Assembly (NCBI GenBank): GCA_934132895.1
Contig: CAKPAG010000010.1
Coordinates: 1 to 51,303 of the forward strand
DNA length: 51,303 nucleotides
Direction: 5' to 3'
From: an uncultured Clostridia bacterium
Lineage (GTDB): Bacteria > Bacillota > Clostridia > TANB77 > CAG-465
In this document: positions 16,696 through 25,693 of the stretch, one piece after another
Numbering within the stretch: position 1 is the first letter of the stretch
How the letters are laid out: every line of letters begins with the position of its first letter
Made by a program: the position numbers and the translations under genes
The notes under the pieces: generated by a model
Databases searched by the model: none
What the model saw: only the letters and a program-made list of their open reading frames with translations
Told to the model about the DNA's origin: nothing

Positions 16696-17430
16696 CTACA
16701 ATGGCTGCTTTTTGATTTTTCCATAATTTCTTGGATACTTTTTATTTGTTTCCTTTTTCTTTATTATTTCTAGCACATTTCTGTTATATTCTTCTTCACC
16801 TATAATATATTTATATGTATATATATTAGATATTTCAGAATGTAAAATATTTAATGCATTTTTTGCTTGTTCTATTTCTTCTTTTACATTGTTTCCTTTT
16901 AAAAACAAAGCTTTCTTTCCTACTTTTAAGTATGGTATATCATATTCTAAAAGTACATTTAATGGAGCTACAGCTCTTGATACCACTACATCATAACTTT
17001 CTCTTATGAGTTCATTTTGAACATATTCTTCTGCTCTTGCATGAACTATATTTACATGTTTTAAATCTAATGTTTTTATAACTTCTTCTAAAAATATTAA
17101 TCTTTTATTTAAAGAGTCAAGTAAAGTTATATCTATATCATTTTCAAAATATATAGCTATTACTACACCAGGAAAACCTGCACCAGTTCCTACATCGATA
17201 ACCTTACTTCTTTTTTCTATATACTTAACTATCTCCAAACAATCGACAAAATGTTTCATTATAACATCGTAGTCTGTTGTAATGGCTGTTAAATTCATTT
17301 TTTCATTCCATTCAACAAGTAGTTCTTTATATTTTTCAAAGTTTTCTAATTGCCTATTTGTAAGCTCTATATCTATATTTAAAGCTTCTTCTCTTAAAGT
17401 ATTTTTAAAATCTAATTCATTTATTTTCAT
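16696..17430 (-). CDS. rsmG: 16S rRNA (guanine-527-N7)-methyltransferase RsmG
   Basis: 244 residues, as expected. It makes m7G527 in 16S rRNA, the modification whose loss gives low-level streptomycin resistance. It has the conserved entry WNEKMNLTAIT at 41-51, MKHFVD at 58-63, the SAM-binding loop VIDVGTGAGFPG at 77-88, and SRAVAPL further on. It follows mnmG by 15 bases with its own GAGG site, in the classical mnmE-mnmG-rsmG order. The C-terminal tail is slightly longer and very basic (RNYGKIKKQPL). Confidence 0.95.
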   Translation of the reverse strand: MKINELDFKNTLREEALNIDIELTNRQLENFEKYKELLVEWNEKMNLTAITTDYDVIMKHFVDCLEIVKYIEKRSKVIDVGTGAGFPGVVIAIYFENDIDITLLDSLNKRLIFLEEVIKTLDLKHVNIVHARAEEYVQNELIRESYDVVVSRAVAPLNVLLEYDIPYLKVGKKALFLKGNNVKEEIEQAKNALNILHSEISNIYTYKYIIGEEEYNRNVLEIIKKKETNKKYPRNYGKIKKQPL

Positions 17431-17445
17431 ATGAAAACCTCACAC

Positions 17446-19350
17446 TTACCTCATATTATTTTGACTTAAATATATCAAAAGTACTGATATATCAGCAGGT
17501 GAAACACCTGATATTCTAGAAGCTTGGCCAACAGATAAAGGTTTTTGTTTGTTTAATTTTTGTCTTGCCTCTAAACTTAATCCTTTTATTTCTTCATAAT
17601 CAATATCTGTAGATAATTTTTTGTTTTCAAGCTTTTTAAATTCTTCTATTTGTTCTAATTGCAATTTAATATATCCTTCATATTTAATTGCAATTTCCGC
17701 CTCTTCCCTAACAGAATCTGGTAGTTTTAGTCGAAGAGTGTCGATACTTGCTAGATTTTCATAGTTTAATTCACTTCTTTTTATCAATTCAGAAAGCCTA
17801 ACTCCACTTTCAATAGGTGAACTATTCAAACTTTGAAGAAGTTCATTTACCTCTTGTGTAGGTTTTATCTTTACATTTTTAAGTCTATCAATTTCATCTT
17901 CAATCATTTTCTTTTTATTTAAGAATTTTTCATATCTTTTTTTTGAAATTAAACCTATTTCATATCCTTTTTCTGTCAATCTTAAATCTGCATTATCTTG
18001 TCTTAACATTAATCTATACTCAGATCTTGAAGTCATCATTCTATATGGTTCATTAGTTCCTTTAGTAACTAAATCATCAATTAAAACCCCAATATATGCT
18101 TCAGACCTATCAAGTACAAATGGTTCTAATCCATCTACTTTTCTACTAGCATTAATTCCTGCAATAATACCTTGTGCTGCAGCCTCTTCATATCCTGAAC
18201 TACCATTAACTTGTCCAGCGAAGAAAAGTCCATCAATTCCTTTATACTCTAAGCTTAACTTAAGATTAGTAGAATCAATACAATCATATTCAATAGCATA
18301 AGCCGGCCTCATCATCTTAGCATTTTCCAAACCTTTAACTGTTCTATACATCTCTATTTGTACTTCTTCTGGAAGTGATGATGACATTCCTTGAATATAC
18401 ATTTCTAATGTTTTTTCACCTAATGGTTCAATAAATAATTGATGTCTTTCTTTATCACTAAATCTTACAACTTTATCCTCAATAGATGGACAATAACGAG
18501 GTCCTATTCCATGTATTCTTCCACTATATATTGGAGATCTATGTAGATTATTCATTATGATTTCATGAGTTTTTGCATTAGTATATGTTAAATAACAATT
18601 AACTTGTTTTCTATTTGTTATATCTTCATTTCCTTCATTTTCAAAAGAAAAAGGTGTTATTTTCTCATCACCATACTGAGGTTCCATTTTTTCAAGATCA
18701 ATGTTTCTTACATTAATTCTAGCTGGTGTACCAGTCTTGAAACGTCTAAGTCCTACACCTATATTAAGCAAACTCTGAGATAAATCATTTGCTGGAAATA
18801 CACCATCTGGACCACTTTCATATGAAATCTCACCAATAATAACTTTTCCTTTTAAATATGTTCCTGTAGCAACTACAATAGCTTTAGTTAAAAAAGTAGC
18901 TCCTATCTTTGTCTTAACTCCTATAACATGACCATCACGTGTTAAAATTTCAACTATTTCAGCTTGATAAACATCCAAATTTTCTTGTTCTTCCATAGTC
19001 TTTTTCATTTCAATATGATACATTCTTCTATCTGATTGAACTCTTAGTGAATGAACAGCTGGTCCTTTTGATTTATTTAGCATTTTTGATTGAATGAAAG
19101 TTTTATCTGCATTCTTTGCCATTTCTCCACCTAAAGCATCAATTTCTCTTACTAAGTGACCTTTAGATGTTCCACCAATACTTGGGTTACAAGGCATATT
19201 TGCAAGTGTATCAAGGTTTATAACAAAAGCTGCTGTCTTTTTACCAAGTCTAGCAGACGCTAAAGCAGCTTCACATCCTGCATGTCCAGCTCCAATAACT
19301 ACTACGTCATACTCTCCTAACACATAATCTTTTTTATCTATATTCTCCAT
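17446..19350 (-). CDS. mnmG: tRNA uridine 5-carboxymethylaminomethyl modification enzyme MnmG
   Basis: About 634 residues from the ATG at 19350, which has AGGTG seven bases upstream. It is the FAD-dependent partner of MnmE that installs cmnm5U at position 34 of tRNAs. The dinucleotide-binding site VIGAGHAGCEAA lies near residues 18-30, followed by MPCNPSIGGT, RFKTGTPARI and the conserved GLFFAGQVNGSSGYEEAA motif. The C-terminal helical domain that contacts MnmE and tRNA ends SRISGVSPADISVLLIYL. It starts ten bases after the mnmE stop and is cotranscribed with it and rsmG. Confidence 0.95.
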   Translation of the reverse strand: MENIDKKDYVLGEYDVVVIGAGHAGCEAALASARLGKKTAAFVINLDTLANMPCNPSIGGTSKGHLVREIDALGGEMAKNADKTFIQSKMLNKSKGPAVHSLRVQSDRRMYHIEMKKTMEEQENLDVYQAEIVEILTRDGHVIGVKTKIGATFLTKAIVVATGTYLKGKVIIGEISYESGPDGVFPANDLSQSLLNIGVGLRRFKTGTPARINVRNIDLEKMEPQYGDEKITPFSFENEGNEDITNRKQVNCYLTYTNAKTHEIIMNNLHRSPIYSGRIHGIGPRYCPSIEDKVVRFSDKERHQLFIEPLGEKTLEMYIQGMSSSLPEEVQIEMYRTVKGLENAKMMRPAYAIEYDCIDSTNLKLSLEYKGIDGLFFAGQVNGSSGYEEAAAQGIIAGINASRKVDGLEPFVLDRSEAYIGVLIDDLVTKGTNEPYRMMTSRSEYRLMLRQDNADLRLTEKGYEIGLISKKRYEKFLNKKKMIEDEIDRLKNVKIKPTQEVNELLQSLNSSPIESGVRLSELIKRSELNYENLASIDTLRLKLPDSVREEAEIAIKYEGYIKLQLEQIEEFKKLENKKLSTDIDYEEIKGLSLEARQKLNKQKPLSVGQASRISGVSPADISVLLIYLSQNNMR

Positions 19351-19359
19351 ACTTATCAC

Positions 19360-20736
19360 CTATTTTCCTAAACAAAACTTTTCAAAAATTTTATTTGCAA
19401 CATCTATATTTACATCAGTACCTATAATTTCACCAAGAGTTGATGTTGCCTTTTTTATATATATCGATATTATGTCAATTGGATTGTTTAAATCTATTTC
19501 ATTCTTTGCAAGTCTTAAATAATCAATACTTTTTCTTAGCAAATCTTTATGTCTGGCATTTGTTATAACAAGTTCTTGTTCATAATCAAAATCAGAATTT
19601 AAAAACATCTTTTCAATTTCTTTTTTTAGAGTTTCCACTCCTTCATTTTTAGTAACAGACATTTGAATTAAATTCTTAACATCTATTTTATTTAATTCGT
19701 TCAAAATAGTGTCAAAAATTGGTTTTTCTATTTTATCCATCTTATTTATCACTGTGATTAATTTTATGCCTTTATTTTGAATTTTAGAAAGCATTTCTAT
19801 ATCTGTCTTTTTAATATTTTCATCTGCACTTAAAATATATATTACAAGATCAACTTCATCTAATTTTTTTATACTTTTTTCAACACCAATTTTTTCTACA
19901 ATATCTTCTGTATCTCTTATTCCTGCTGTATCAGAAATATTTAAAATAACACTTCCAATATTTATAGTTTCTTCGACAATATCTCTTGTAGTACCTGGTA
20001 TATCTGTTACTATAGCTTTTTCATAATCTGCAAGCTTATTAAGTAATGACGATTTACCTACATTTGGTTTTCCAAGTATTGCCACATTTATACCATCTTT
20101 AATATACCTACCATGCTCATATGTATCTAAAAGATTATTAATTTCATCAATTTTCTTATCAAGTAACTTTACTACATTATCATTTTCTACTTCTTCATAA
20201 TCATACTCAGGATAATCAATACTTACCTCAATATGAGCTAAAAGTTCAACTAAATCTTCTCTTAATTCTTTTATTTTACTTGAAACATTTCCATCTAGTT
20301 GACTCGCTGCCACCCTTGTTGCAGTTGACGTCTTTGCATTGATAAGGTTTATAACAGCTTCTGCTTGTGATAAATCCATCTTTCCATTTAAAAATGCTCT
20401 TTTTGAAAATTCTCCTGGTTCGGCAAGTCTTGCTCCATTTTTAAGTACAACTTCTAATATCTCTTTAGTTATATTTGTTCCACCATGACAATTAATTTCA
20501 CAAATATCTTCTCCTGTAAAAGATTTAGGAGCTTTAAAATATGAAACAAGTACATTATCTAAATGAGTATCTCCATCATATAATTTACCGTATACTATAG
20601 TATTTGGCTCTATTTTAGAATTAGTTTTAAATATTTTATTTATTATTTCTAAACTCTTATTTCCACTTATTCTTATTATACTTATACCACTGTTTGAAAG
20701 TGCTGTTCCAATAGCAGCTATTGCTTGTGTTGACAT
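19360..20736 (-). CDS. mnmE: tRNA modification GTPase MnmE
   Basis: 458 residues, full length. The N-terminal tetrahydrofolate-binding domain includes CHGG at 83-86. The G domain sits inside the helical domain, with P-loop GKPNVGKS at 222-229, switch DTAG at 269-272 and NKMD near 335. The C-terminal CLGK ends in the catalytic Cys-x-Gly-Lys motif. With MnmG it modifies wobble uridines in tRNA. The ATG has GGAAAAGG upstream. A hairpin terminator separates it from the upstream small ORF, so it may have its own promoter. Confidence 0.95.
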   Translation of the reverse strand: MSTQAIAAIGTALSNSGISIIRISGNKSLEIINKIFKTNSKIEPNTIVYGKLYDGDTHLDNVLVSYFKAPKSFTGEDICEINCHGGTNITKEILEVVLKNGARLAEPGEFSKRAFLNGKMDLSQAEAVINLINAKTSTATRVAASQLDGNVSSKIKELREDLVELLAHIEVSIDYPEYDYEEVENDNVVKLLDKKIDEINNLLDTYEHGRYIKDGINVAILGKPNVGKSSLLNKLADYEKAIVTDIPGTTRDIVEETINIGSVILNISDTAGIRDTEDIVEKIGVEKSIKKLDEVDLVIYILSADENIKKTDIEMLSKIQNKGIKLITVINKMDKIEKPIFDTILNELNKIDVKNLIQMSVTKNEGVETLKKEIEKMFLNSDFDYEQELVITNARHKDLLRKSIDYLRLAKNEIDLNNPIDIISIYIKKATSTLGEIIGTDVNIDVANKIFEKFCLGK

Positions 20737-20756
20737 AACCTTTTCCTCTTCCTTTT

Positions 20757-20784
20757 TAAAAATCAGCCCAAAAGCTGATTTTAT
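20757..20784 (-). terminator. Hairpin between ORF132 and mnmE
   Basis: AAAATCAGC and GCTGATTTT arms with a short loop and a T-rich flank on the minus strand; it could terminate or attenuate reading into mnmE. Confidence 0.6.
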
Positions 20785-20808
20785 ATACTTTTAAATTTAT
20801 ATATTACT

Positions 20809-21207
20809 TTATAAATCTCTGAAAATATCATCATAGTTAATATTTACATTATTATTTTCATGTTCTTTTGATGAAAAATCTCTAAGTTCATGTTTTCTTC
20901 TATATTCCGGATTATAATTATCTAGTTTATCGCTCTTATTATTTTTAGTTTCTTTTATTCCTAGTAATTCTTTTGCCTTATCTATTTTTTTACGAGTTTC
21001 CTCATCTCTTAATTCTTTTTGAGATTTTTCTTCCTTTTTATCAAGTACACTATCATTTATTTTTTTCTCTTCTGATCTTCTTTTTATATCTTCTATAGCA
21101 GAAGTATCATTTGATAAAAATCTGGATGATTTTTGAACTCTATTTTGCTTAATATAATTTAAATTTAACATTCCATTTACAAATTTTTTCATTGGTTTAT
21201 TATCCAT
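20809..21207 (-). CDS. Hypothetical highly charged protein between jag and mnmE
   Basis: 132 residues dominated by Lys, Glu, Asp and Asn, with no hydrophobic segment, probably largely disordered or coiled-coil (long run of charged helix around 45-90). The start ATG is 18 bases after the jag stop, so it looks like part of the jag-yidC operon. I do not recognise it, and it is not one of the standard genes of this cluster. Conservation in relatives would decide whether it is a genuine accessory to Jag/YidC or a lineage-specific filler. Confidence 0.6.
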   Translation of the reverse strand: MDNKPMKKFVNGMLNLNYIKQNRVQKSSRFLSNDTSAIEDIKRRSEEKKINDSVLDKKEEKSQKELRDEETRKKIDKAKELLGIKETKNNKSDKLDNYNPEYRRKHELRDFSSKEHENNNVNINYDDIFRDL

Positions 21208-21224
21208 TATATATCACCTATATA

Positions 21225-21881
21225 TTAATAATATCTTTTTTTAATAACTACTCTTCTTCTTGGTTCTTCACCAATACTTTCTGTTTCAACATCTTTTCTA
21301 TTAGCAAGTTCTTTATGTATTATTAATCTCTCATATGCAGACATTGGTTCAAGTTTTATAGGTTTTCTGAAACGAATAACATTATCTGCCATTTTATTTG
21401 CAAGTCTTCTTAGTTTTTCTTCTTTTTGTTTTTTATACCCATTTATTTCAACAAAAACTTTAGCATATTCTTCATCTTCTCTTTGCAACATAGCATTAAG
21501 TAAAGATTGAAGTGATTCAATTGTTTTTCCTTTATATCCAATTAAATGAGCTATTTTTTCACCATTTATATTAAGTAACATTTGATTATTTACTTTTTCA
21601 ATTGTATATTCAATATCATTTTCGTTTGTAATTTCAAATATATTTTTAAGTATTTCATCTAATTTTGCTTTTGTAGCTTCTGCTTGAGTATCACTTATTT
21701 TTTTATCAACTGTAAGTCTAACTTTAGCAAGTTTTGCAGAAAGTATACCAAGAACTCCTCCTGATGTTGGCTCTTCTAATACTTCTATTATAACATCATC
21801 TCTTGAAACTTTTAATTCTTCAAGACCTTTTCTTATTGCTTCTTCTACAGTTTTTCCAACTTGTTCTGTTACTTTTTTCAT
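21225..21881 (-). CDS. jag: RNA-binding protein Jag/KhpB
   Basis: 218 residues with the three expected parts. The Jag-N domain at about 1-50 (KTVEEAIRKGLEEL). A KH domain in the middle carries the RNA-binding loop LIGYKGKTIESLQ. A C-terminal R3H domain contains RKPIKLEPMSAYERLIIH and a basic end. KhpB pairs with KhpA to bind many transcripts and affects cell elongation and, in spore formers, SpoIIIJ-linked sporulation. It follows yidC by one base, the usual spoIIIJ-jag operon. AAAGGGGG precedes the ATG. Confidence 0.92.
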   Translation of the reverse strand: MKKVTEQVGKTVEEAIRKGLEELKVSRDDVIIEVLEEPTSGGVLGILSAKLAKVRLTVDKKISDTQAEATKAKLDEILKNIFEITNENDIEYTIEKVNNQMLLNINGEKIAHLIGYKGKTIESLQSLLNAMLQREDEEYAKVFVEINGYKKQKEEKLRRLANKMADNVIRFRKPIKLEPMSAYERLIIHKELANRKDVETESIGEEPRRRVVIKKRYY

Positions 21882-21882
21882 T

Positions 21883-22722
21883 TTATTTTCCCCCTTTATC
21901 TAATGCTAATACTTCTTTCTTACTATCTCTTTTTATTTTATTAGAGATAAATAATTGTTGTAGTATTTGCAAAATATTACCAAATAACCAATATATTCCA
22001 AGTGCAAGTGGCATTGTATATGCTATAATACCTGATATAAGTGGCATTGTAAAATTCATTGATTTTTGCATCTCCGCTTGCTCTTCAGAAACCTCTGAAG
22101 TTTTACTTGTTATCTTCATTTGTAAAATAGAAAATACTACTGTAAGTATAGGTATTAATAAAGATATTGGATTTGATTTTTTATTTTCATCTGCTGATCT
22201 AAAGTTAGCTGGTATATCACCCATATTGATACCAAACCCAACATTCATATTAATCAAATTTTTCTCTTTAGCTATTACAAGTTCAGCATTATCAATTTCT
22301 TTTTGAGTTGGCTCCTCTTTTTTTAGATATTCTACAGCATATGTCTTAATTTCCTCTTTAGGTGTTTGTGTTATATATGTAAGAGGTTGTCTTACAATTG
22401 CAAACATTGCAAGTATTATAGGGATTTGTATTAAAAGTGGTAAACATCCACCTAATGGATTTGCTTTATTTTCAGCATAAAGCTTTTGTAATTCCATTGC
22501 TTGTTTTTCTTTATCATTTTTATATTTTTCTGTTATTTTTTTAACCATAGGTTGCATTTTCTGTATTTTTTCAGTAGATTTGATTTGCATCCAAGTTAAT
22601 GGAAATAATATTAGTTTTGTAAGTAAAGTAAAAAGTATTATAGATAAAAAATAATTTCCATTTACTAGATTAAATATTAATCTAATTATCATACCAAAAA
22701 AACTAGCTATCGCTTGTATCAT
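21883..22722 (-). CDS. yidC: Membrane protein insertase YidC/OxaA (SpoIIIJ type)
   Basis: 279 residues with the Oxa1 core: a first membrane helix, a cytoplasmic hairpin (MQIKSTEKIQKMQP, then NKANPLGGCLPLLIQIPI), and three to four further helices ending in a basic tail. It inserts and folds membrane proteins with or without SecYEG, and in spore formers is needed for forespore gene expression. There is no lipobox cysteine near the N terminus, so unlike Bacillus SpoIIIJ it is probably not a lipoprotein. The loop between the second and third helices is enlarged by a charged insert around residues 140-180. Confidence 0.92.
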   Translation of the reverse strand: MIQAIASFFGMIIRLIFNLVNGNYFLSIILFTLLTKLILFPLTWMQIKSTEKIQKMQPMVKKITEKYKNDKEKQAMELQKLYAENKANPLGGCLPLLIQIPIILAMFAIVRQPLTYITQTPKEEIKTYAVEYLKKEEPTQKEIDNAELVIAKEKNLINMNVGFGINMGDIPANFRSADENKKSNPISLLIPILTVVFSILQMKITSKTSEVSEEQAEMQKSMNFTMPLISGIIAYTMPLALGIYWLFGNILQILQQLFISNKIKRDSKKEVLALDKGGK

Positions 22723-22735
22723 TTATTATTCTCCT

Positions 22736-22987
22736 TTATTTTAATTCATCTACTCCACCATGTGAAAATGGGTTACATTTTAGTATTCGTATTATACCTA
22801 ATATATTACCTTTAATTATACCATATTTGTCAACTGCTTGCATAGTATAATTTGAACAACTAGGATAATATTTACATTTACGTCCAAATTGATTTGATAT
22901 AAATTTTTGATATACCTTTATTAAAAATATTTCTAAGTGTCTAGGTACTAATATAATAATATTTAATATTTTTTTAAATCTATTCAT
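22736..22987 (-). CDS. yidD: Membrane protein insertion efficiency factor YidD
   Basis: About 83 residues from the ATG at 22987 (a TTG three codons upstream is too close to the AAGGA site). It has the family core KYYPSCSNYTMQAV with two cysteines, and CNPFSHGGVD near the C terminus, with an amphipathic N-terminal helix that attaches to the inner face of the membrane. It assists YidC-dependent insertion. It overlaps the end of rnpA and precedes yidC, the standard rpmH-rnpA-yidD-yidC-jag order. Confidence 0.92.
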   Translation of the reverse strand: MNRFKKILNIIILVPRHLEIFLIKVYQKFISNQFGRKCKYYPSCSNYTMQAVDKYGIIKGNILGIIRILKCNPFSHGGVDELK

Positions 22988-23324
22988 ATAAATCAAGTTC
23001 CTTTAAGCAATTTTTGATTTCTTTTTGTACAATTTCAAAACTTAAATTACTAATATTTGCTGATTTTTTATATAAAATTACTATATTATATCCTCTTTTT
23101 AAAGTATCTTCTTCAAATTTATAGCATTCTCTTGCCCATCTTTTCAACTTATTTCTATGTACACTTATTCCATTTTTTTTTGATACACAAACAGCAAAAT
23201 AATTTTTATTTTTATTTCTATTTTCTGTTGTATGTACCACTAGGTGCCTATTTGTAGAATATTTTCCGTTTTTTAGTATATATTTTAAAGTTTTATTCTT
23301 TTTTAATCTAAATGTATATTTCAT
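22980..23324 (-). CDS. rnpA: Ribonuclease P protein component
   Basis: 114 residues from the ATG at 23324, chosen because AGGTGAGAG is directly upstream and MKYTFRLKK is the conserved N terminus; a longer reading to 23375 adds an implausible aromatic stretch that covers the intergenic hairpin. The RNR motif region RNKLKRWARECYK, which contacts the RNase P RNA, is present. It works with the RNA subunit in 5' maturation of tRNAs. It follows rpmH across a hairpin. Confidence 0.93.
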   Translation of the reverse strand: MKYTFRLKKNKTLKYILKNGKYSTNRHLVVHTTENRNKNKNYFAVCVSKKNGISVHRNKLKRWARECYKFEEDTLKRGYNIVILYKKSANISNLSFEIVQKEIKNCLKELDLYE

Positions 23325-23348
23325 TCTCTCACCTATTATATATATATA

Positions 23349-23381
23349 AAAGTGGATATGAAAAAACATACCCACTTTTTA
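23349..23381 (-). terminator. Hairpin between rpmH and rnpA
   Basis: AAAGTGG-TATG arms pair with CATA-CCACTTT around a T-rich loop. On the minus strand it may act as a partial terminator that sets high rpmH relative to rnpA output. Confidence 0.6.
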
Positions 23382-23392
23382 AGTAAGCTATC

Positions 23393-23527
23393 TTAAGCAC
23401 TTATAACTTTTCTTCCTTTAGCTCTTCTACGACTTAATACATTACGTCCAGAAGCACTGCTCATTCTTTTTCTAAAGCCATGTACTTTTTCTCTTTGTAT
23501 TTTTTTTGGTTGAAATGTTCTTTTCAA
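23393..23527 (-). CDS. rpmH: 50S ribosomal protein L34
   Basis: A 44-residue protein read directly from the minus strand: MKRTFQPKKIQREKVHGF, then RKRMSSASGRNVLSRRRAKG, then a basic end. This is the complete, highly conserved L34, apart from Ile-Gln-Arg-Glu-Lys where Arg-Lys-Arg-Ser-Lys is usual. The start codon is TTG (23527), preceded by AGGGGGTG at a good distance. It is the first gene of the minus-strand arm next to oriC, in the usual position. Confidence 0.95.
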   Translation of the reverse strand: MKRTFQPKKIQREKVHGFRKRMSSASGRNVLSRRRAKGRKVISA

Positions 23528-23756
23528 TTGCTACACCCCCTAATTGTAAATATATTTATGTATATTGACTATTCAAATTTCTTAAAAATCAAAGTGATAT
23601 TATTATACATTATTTTTTATTGTTTGTCAAATATTTTTTAAAATTTTACATAAAATAACATATTTTTAATTTTTTATACTTTAATCTACTAATATTTCAA
23701 TATTTTTACAATATTATACAAAGCTTTTATTTTCAAATATATCAAAGATATTTCTT

Positions 23757-24010
23757 AAGTTATCAACACCTGTGGATAACTTTTAATTTTTTCACATTAC
23801 AAAACACATATTCTTTTTAAAAAAAATAAAAATAAAAAAATTAAAAAGTATTGTAATTTCAAATAATTCATGATATATTTACTTTAGCAAATTTTATTTT
23901 AATTTTCACATGTTTCACATCAATCCACATAAATTATGTAAAATTGATTTTTAGATAATCTTATTTTGTCGAAAAGTTATCAACACCTGTGGATAACTCT
24001 GTGGATAACT
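23757..24010. other. oriC, dnaA-upstream DnaA-box cluster
   Basis: The gene-free interval 23528-24044 holds DnaA boxes. TTATCAACA sits at 23760-23768 and again at 23977-23985. Reverse TTATCCACA sits at 23771-23779, 23988-23996 and 24000-24008. The first two pairs belong to an identical 22-base unit repeated at 23759-23780 and 23976-23997. Between them lies very AT-rich DNA with a TCAATCCACAT near-box (about 23918). This corresponds to the incA/incB part of a bipartite Bacillota origin and probably also autoregulates dnaA. Confidence 0.88.
23964..23975 (+). promoter_or_regulatory. Candidate Spo0A box (0A box) in oriC
   Basis: TTTTGTCGAAAA matches the Spo0A consensus TTGTCGAA exactly and abuts the DnaA box at 23977. 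In Bacillus subtilis, Spo0A binds 0A boxes overlapping DnaA boxes at the origin to restrain initiation during sporulation. Binding here is inferred. Confidence 0.55.
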
Positions 24011-24044
24011 TTTAAAAAACATGTGTTTTAGGAAGGGTGGTTTT

Positions 24045-25454
24045 ATGGAAGAAAACTTTATGGATATATGGTCTAAAGCATTGGAAATACTGCAAGAAGA
24101 GATATCTCCTGTTGGATACAAAACATATGTAGATGTTATGATTCCAAGACTTGTGGATAACAATACTATTTGTTTTTTATCACCATCAAATTATCACATT
24201 GATGTATGTAAAAAAAGATATCTTGACTTAATTCAAAATACTTTAACATTTTTAACTAAAAAATCTTATACAATAAATTTTGAAGCAAAAGATATTATTC
24301 CTGAATCTAATGAAGAAGAACAAGTATATTCAAATAATGAACAAATTGAAACCACAAAAGAAGAAATAGAGCAACCTGTATTAAAAAATGAACCTAACGT
24401 ACAAGTTGCAAATAAAAGTACTAATGATAAAGCTGGTCTTAATCCAAGATACACATTTGAGAATTTTATAATTGGTTCAAATAACCGTTTTGCACATGCA
24501 GCAGCTGTTGCAGTGTATGAAAATCCAGGTAAAAAATATAATCCTTTATTTATATATGGGGGAGTAGGACTTGGAAAAACACACTTAATGCAAGCAATTG
24601 GAAATGAAATGTATAAAAATAATCCAAATATAAAAATTATATATTGTACAGGTGAATTGTTTGCAAATGAAGTTATTTCTGCCATTATGAATAACCAAAA
24701 TGAATCATTTAGAAAAAAATATAGAAATATTGATCTATTACTAATAGATGATATTCAGTTTTTAGCTGGTAAAGATAAGTGTCAAGAAGAATTTTTCCAC
24801 ACATTTAATACGTTATTCGAAAGTGGAAAACAAATAGTTTTAACATCTGAAAAACCACCAAAAGAAATAGCATTATTAGAAGATAGATTAAAAACTAGAT
24901 TTGAAATGGGGCTTTCAGTAGATATCCAAACACCAGATTATGAAACTCGTCTTGCAATCCTTAGAAAAAAAGCTGAAAAAGAAAGATATGTAATTAATGA
25001 TGATATATTAGTAAAGATAGCAACAAAGGTTAAATCGAATATTAGAGAGCTTGAAGGGGTATTTAATAAATTAGTTGCATACACATCATTTACAAATAGT
25101 GATTTAACAGATGAAGTAGTAGAAAATACCATTGAATCAATACTAGTAAAAAATACAAAAGTAATAACTAGCAAATTAATTATGCAAGTAGTATGTAAGT
25201 TCTTTAATATAAAAGTATCTGATATTGTAAGTGATAAAAGATCTAATAGTGTAGCTTTTCCTAGACAAATAGCAATGTATCTATGTAGAGAGATAGCAAA
25301 TCTTTCTTTTCCAGCTATAGGAAGGGATTTTGGTGGAAGAGATCACTCAACTGTATTACATGCATATTCAAAAATAAAAGATGAATATGAAAAAAATCCA
25401 GAGACAAAAGATTTAATAGATGATATTAAAAAAGCCTTGTCAATAGAGGATTAG
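24045..25454 (+). CDS. dnaA: Chromosomal replication initiator protein DnaA
   Basis: 469 residues from the ATG at 24045, which has GGAAGGGTGG just upstream; the in-frame ATG at 24021 lies before that site. Domain I is about 1-80, and the linker about 85-130 is acidic. The AAA+ domain has Walker A GGVGLGKTH at 172-180, Walker B LLLIDDIQFL at 231-240 and the sensor/arginine-finger region RLKTRFEMGL. Domain IV carries the DnaA signature ending GGRDHSTVLHA at 430-440, which reads DnaA boxes. It initiates replication by unwinding oriC. Boxes flank the gene on both sides. Confidence 0.97.
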   Translation: MEENFMDIWSKALEILQEEISPVGYKTYVDVMIPRLVDNNTICFLSPSNYHIDVCKKRYLDLIQNTLTFLTKKSYTINFEAKDIIPESNEEEQVYSNNEQIETTKEEIEQPVLKNEPNVQVANKSTNDKAGLNPRYTFENFIIGSNNRFAHAAAVAVYENPGKKYNPLFIYGGVGLGKTHLMQAIGNEMYKNNPNIKIIYCTGELFANEVISAIMNNQNESFRKKYRNIDLLLIDDIQFLAGKDKCQEEFFHTFNTLFESGKQIVLTSEKPPKEIALLEDRLKTRFEMGLSVDIQTPDYETRLAILRKKAEKERYVINDDILVKIATKVKSNIRELEGVFNKLVAYTSFTNSDLTDEVVENTIESILVKNTKVITSKLIMQVVCKFFNIKVSDIVSDKRSNSVAFPRQIAMYLCREIANLSFPAIGRDFGGRDHSTVLHAYSKIKDEYEKNPETKDLIDDIKKALSIED

Positions 25455-25504
25455 AAGTGAATATTTCACAAATATTACAAAATAATTTCAAAATAATTAC
25501 TTAA

Positions 25505-25692
25505 AATAAATTATCCACAATTAACTGTGGAAAACGCTGTGGAAAAAATGTGTATAACTTTAAAATATAAAAATTATCCACACTGAACAAAAATTCTGTG
25601 GAAAAATTGAACAACTTATCCACAGGTTTATCCACATAAGTTTTTATAGTGATAGCAATTGTTTGAGATAGTTTTCCACATTATCCACAAGA
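25505..25692. other. oriC, DnaA-box cluster between dnaA and dnaN
   Basis: Within the gene-free interval 25455-25834 there are five perfect TTATCCACA boxes (25511-25519, 25574-25582, 25616-25624, 25628-25636, 25681-25689). Relaxed TTTTCCACA copies lie at 25672-25680 and, on the reverse strand, at 25526-25534, 25538-25546 and 25597-25605. This is the incC-type half of the origin, where unwinding is expected. Confidence 0.92.
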
Positions 25693-25693
25693 C

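Noticed and set aside
23325..23375. N-terminal extension of RnpA
   Set aside because: It would cover the intergenic hairpin and lacks a ribosome site; AGGTGAGAG before 23324 marks the start.
23905..23925. TGTTTCACAT near dnaA as a parS site
   Set aside because: Only the left half of TGTTTCACGTGAAACA matches; the right half does not.
24021..24044. Longer DnaA start at 24021
   Set aside because: The best ribosome site (GGAAGGGTGG) lies downstream of that ATG and just before 24045; the extra residues MCFRKGGF are not DnaA-like.
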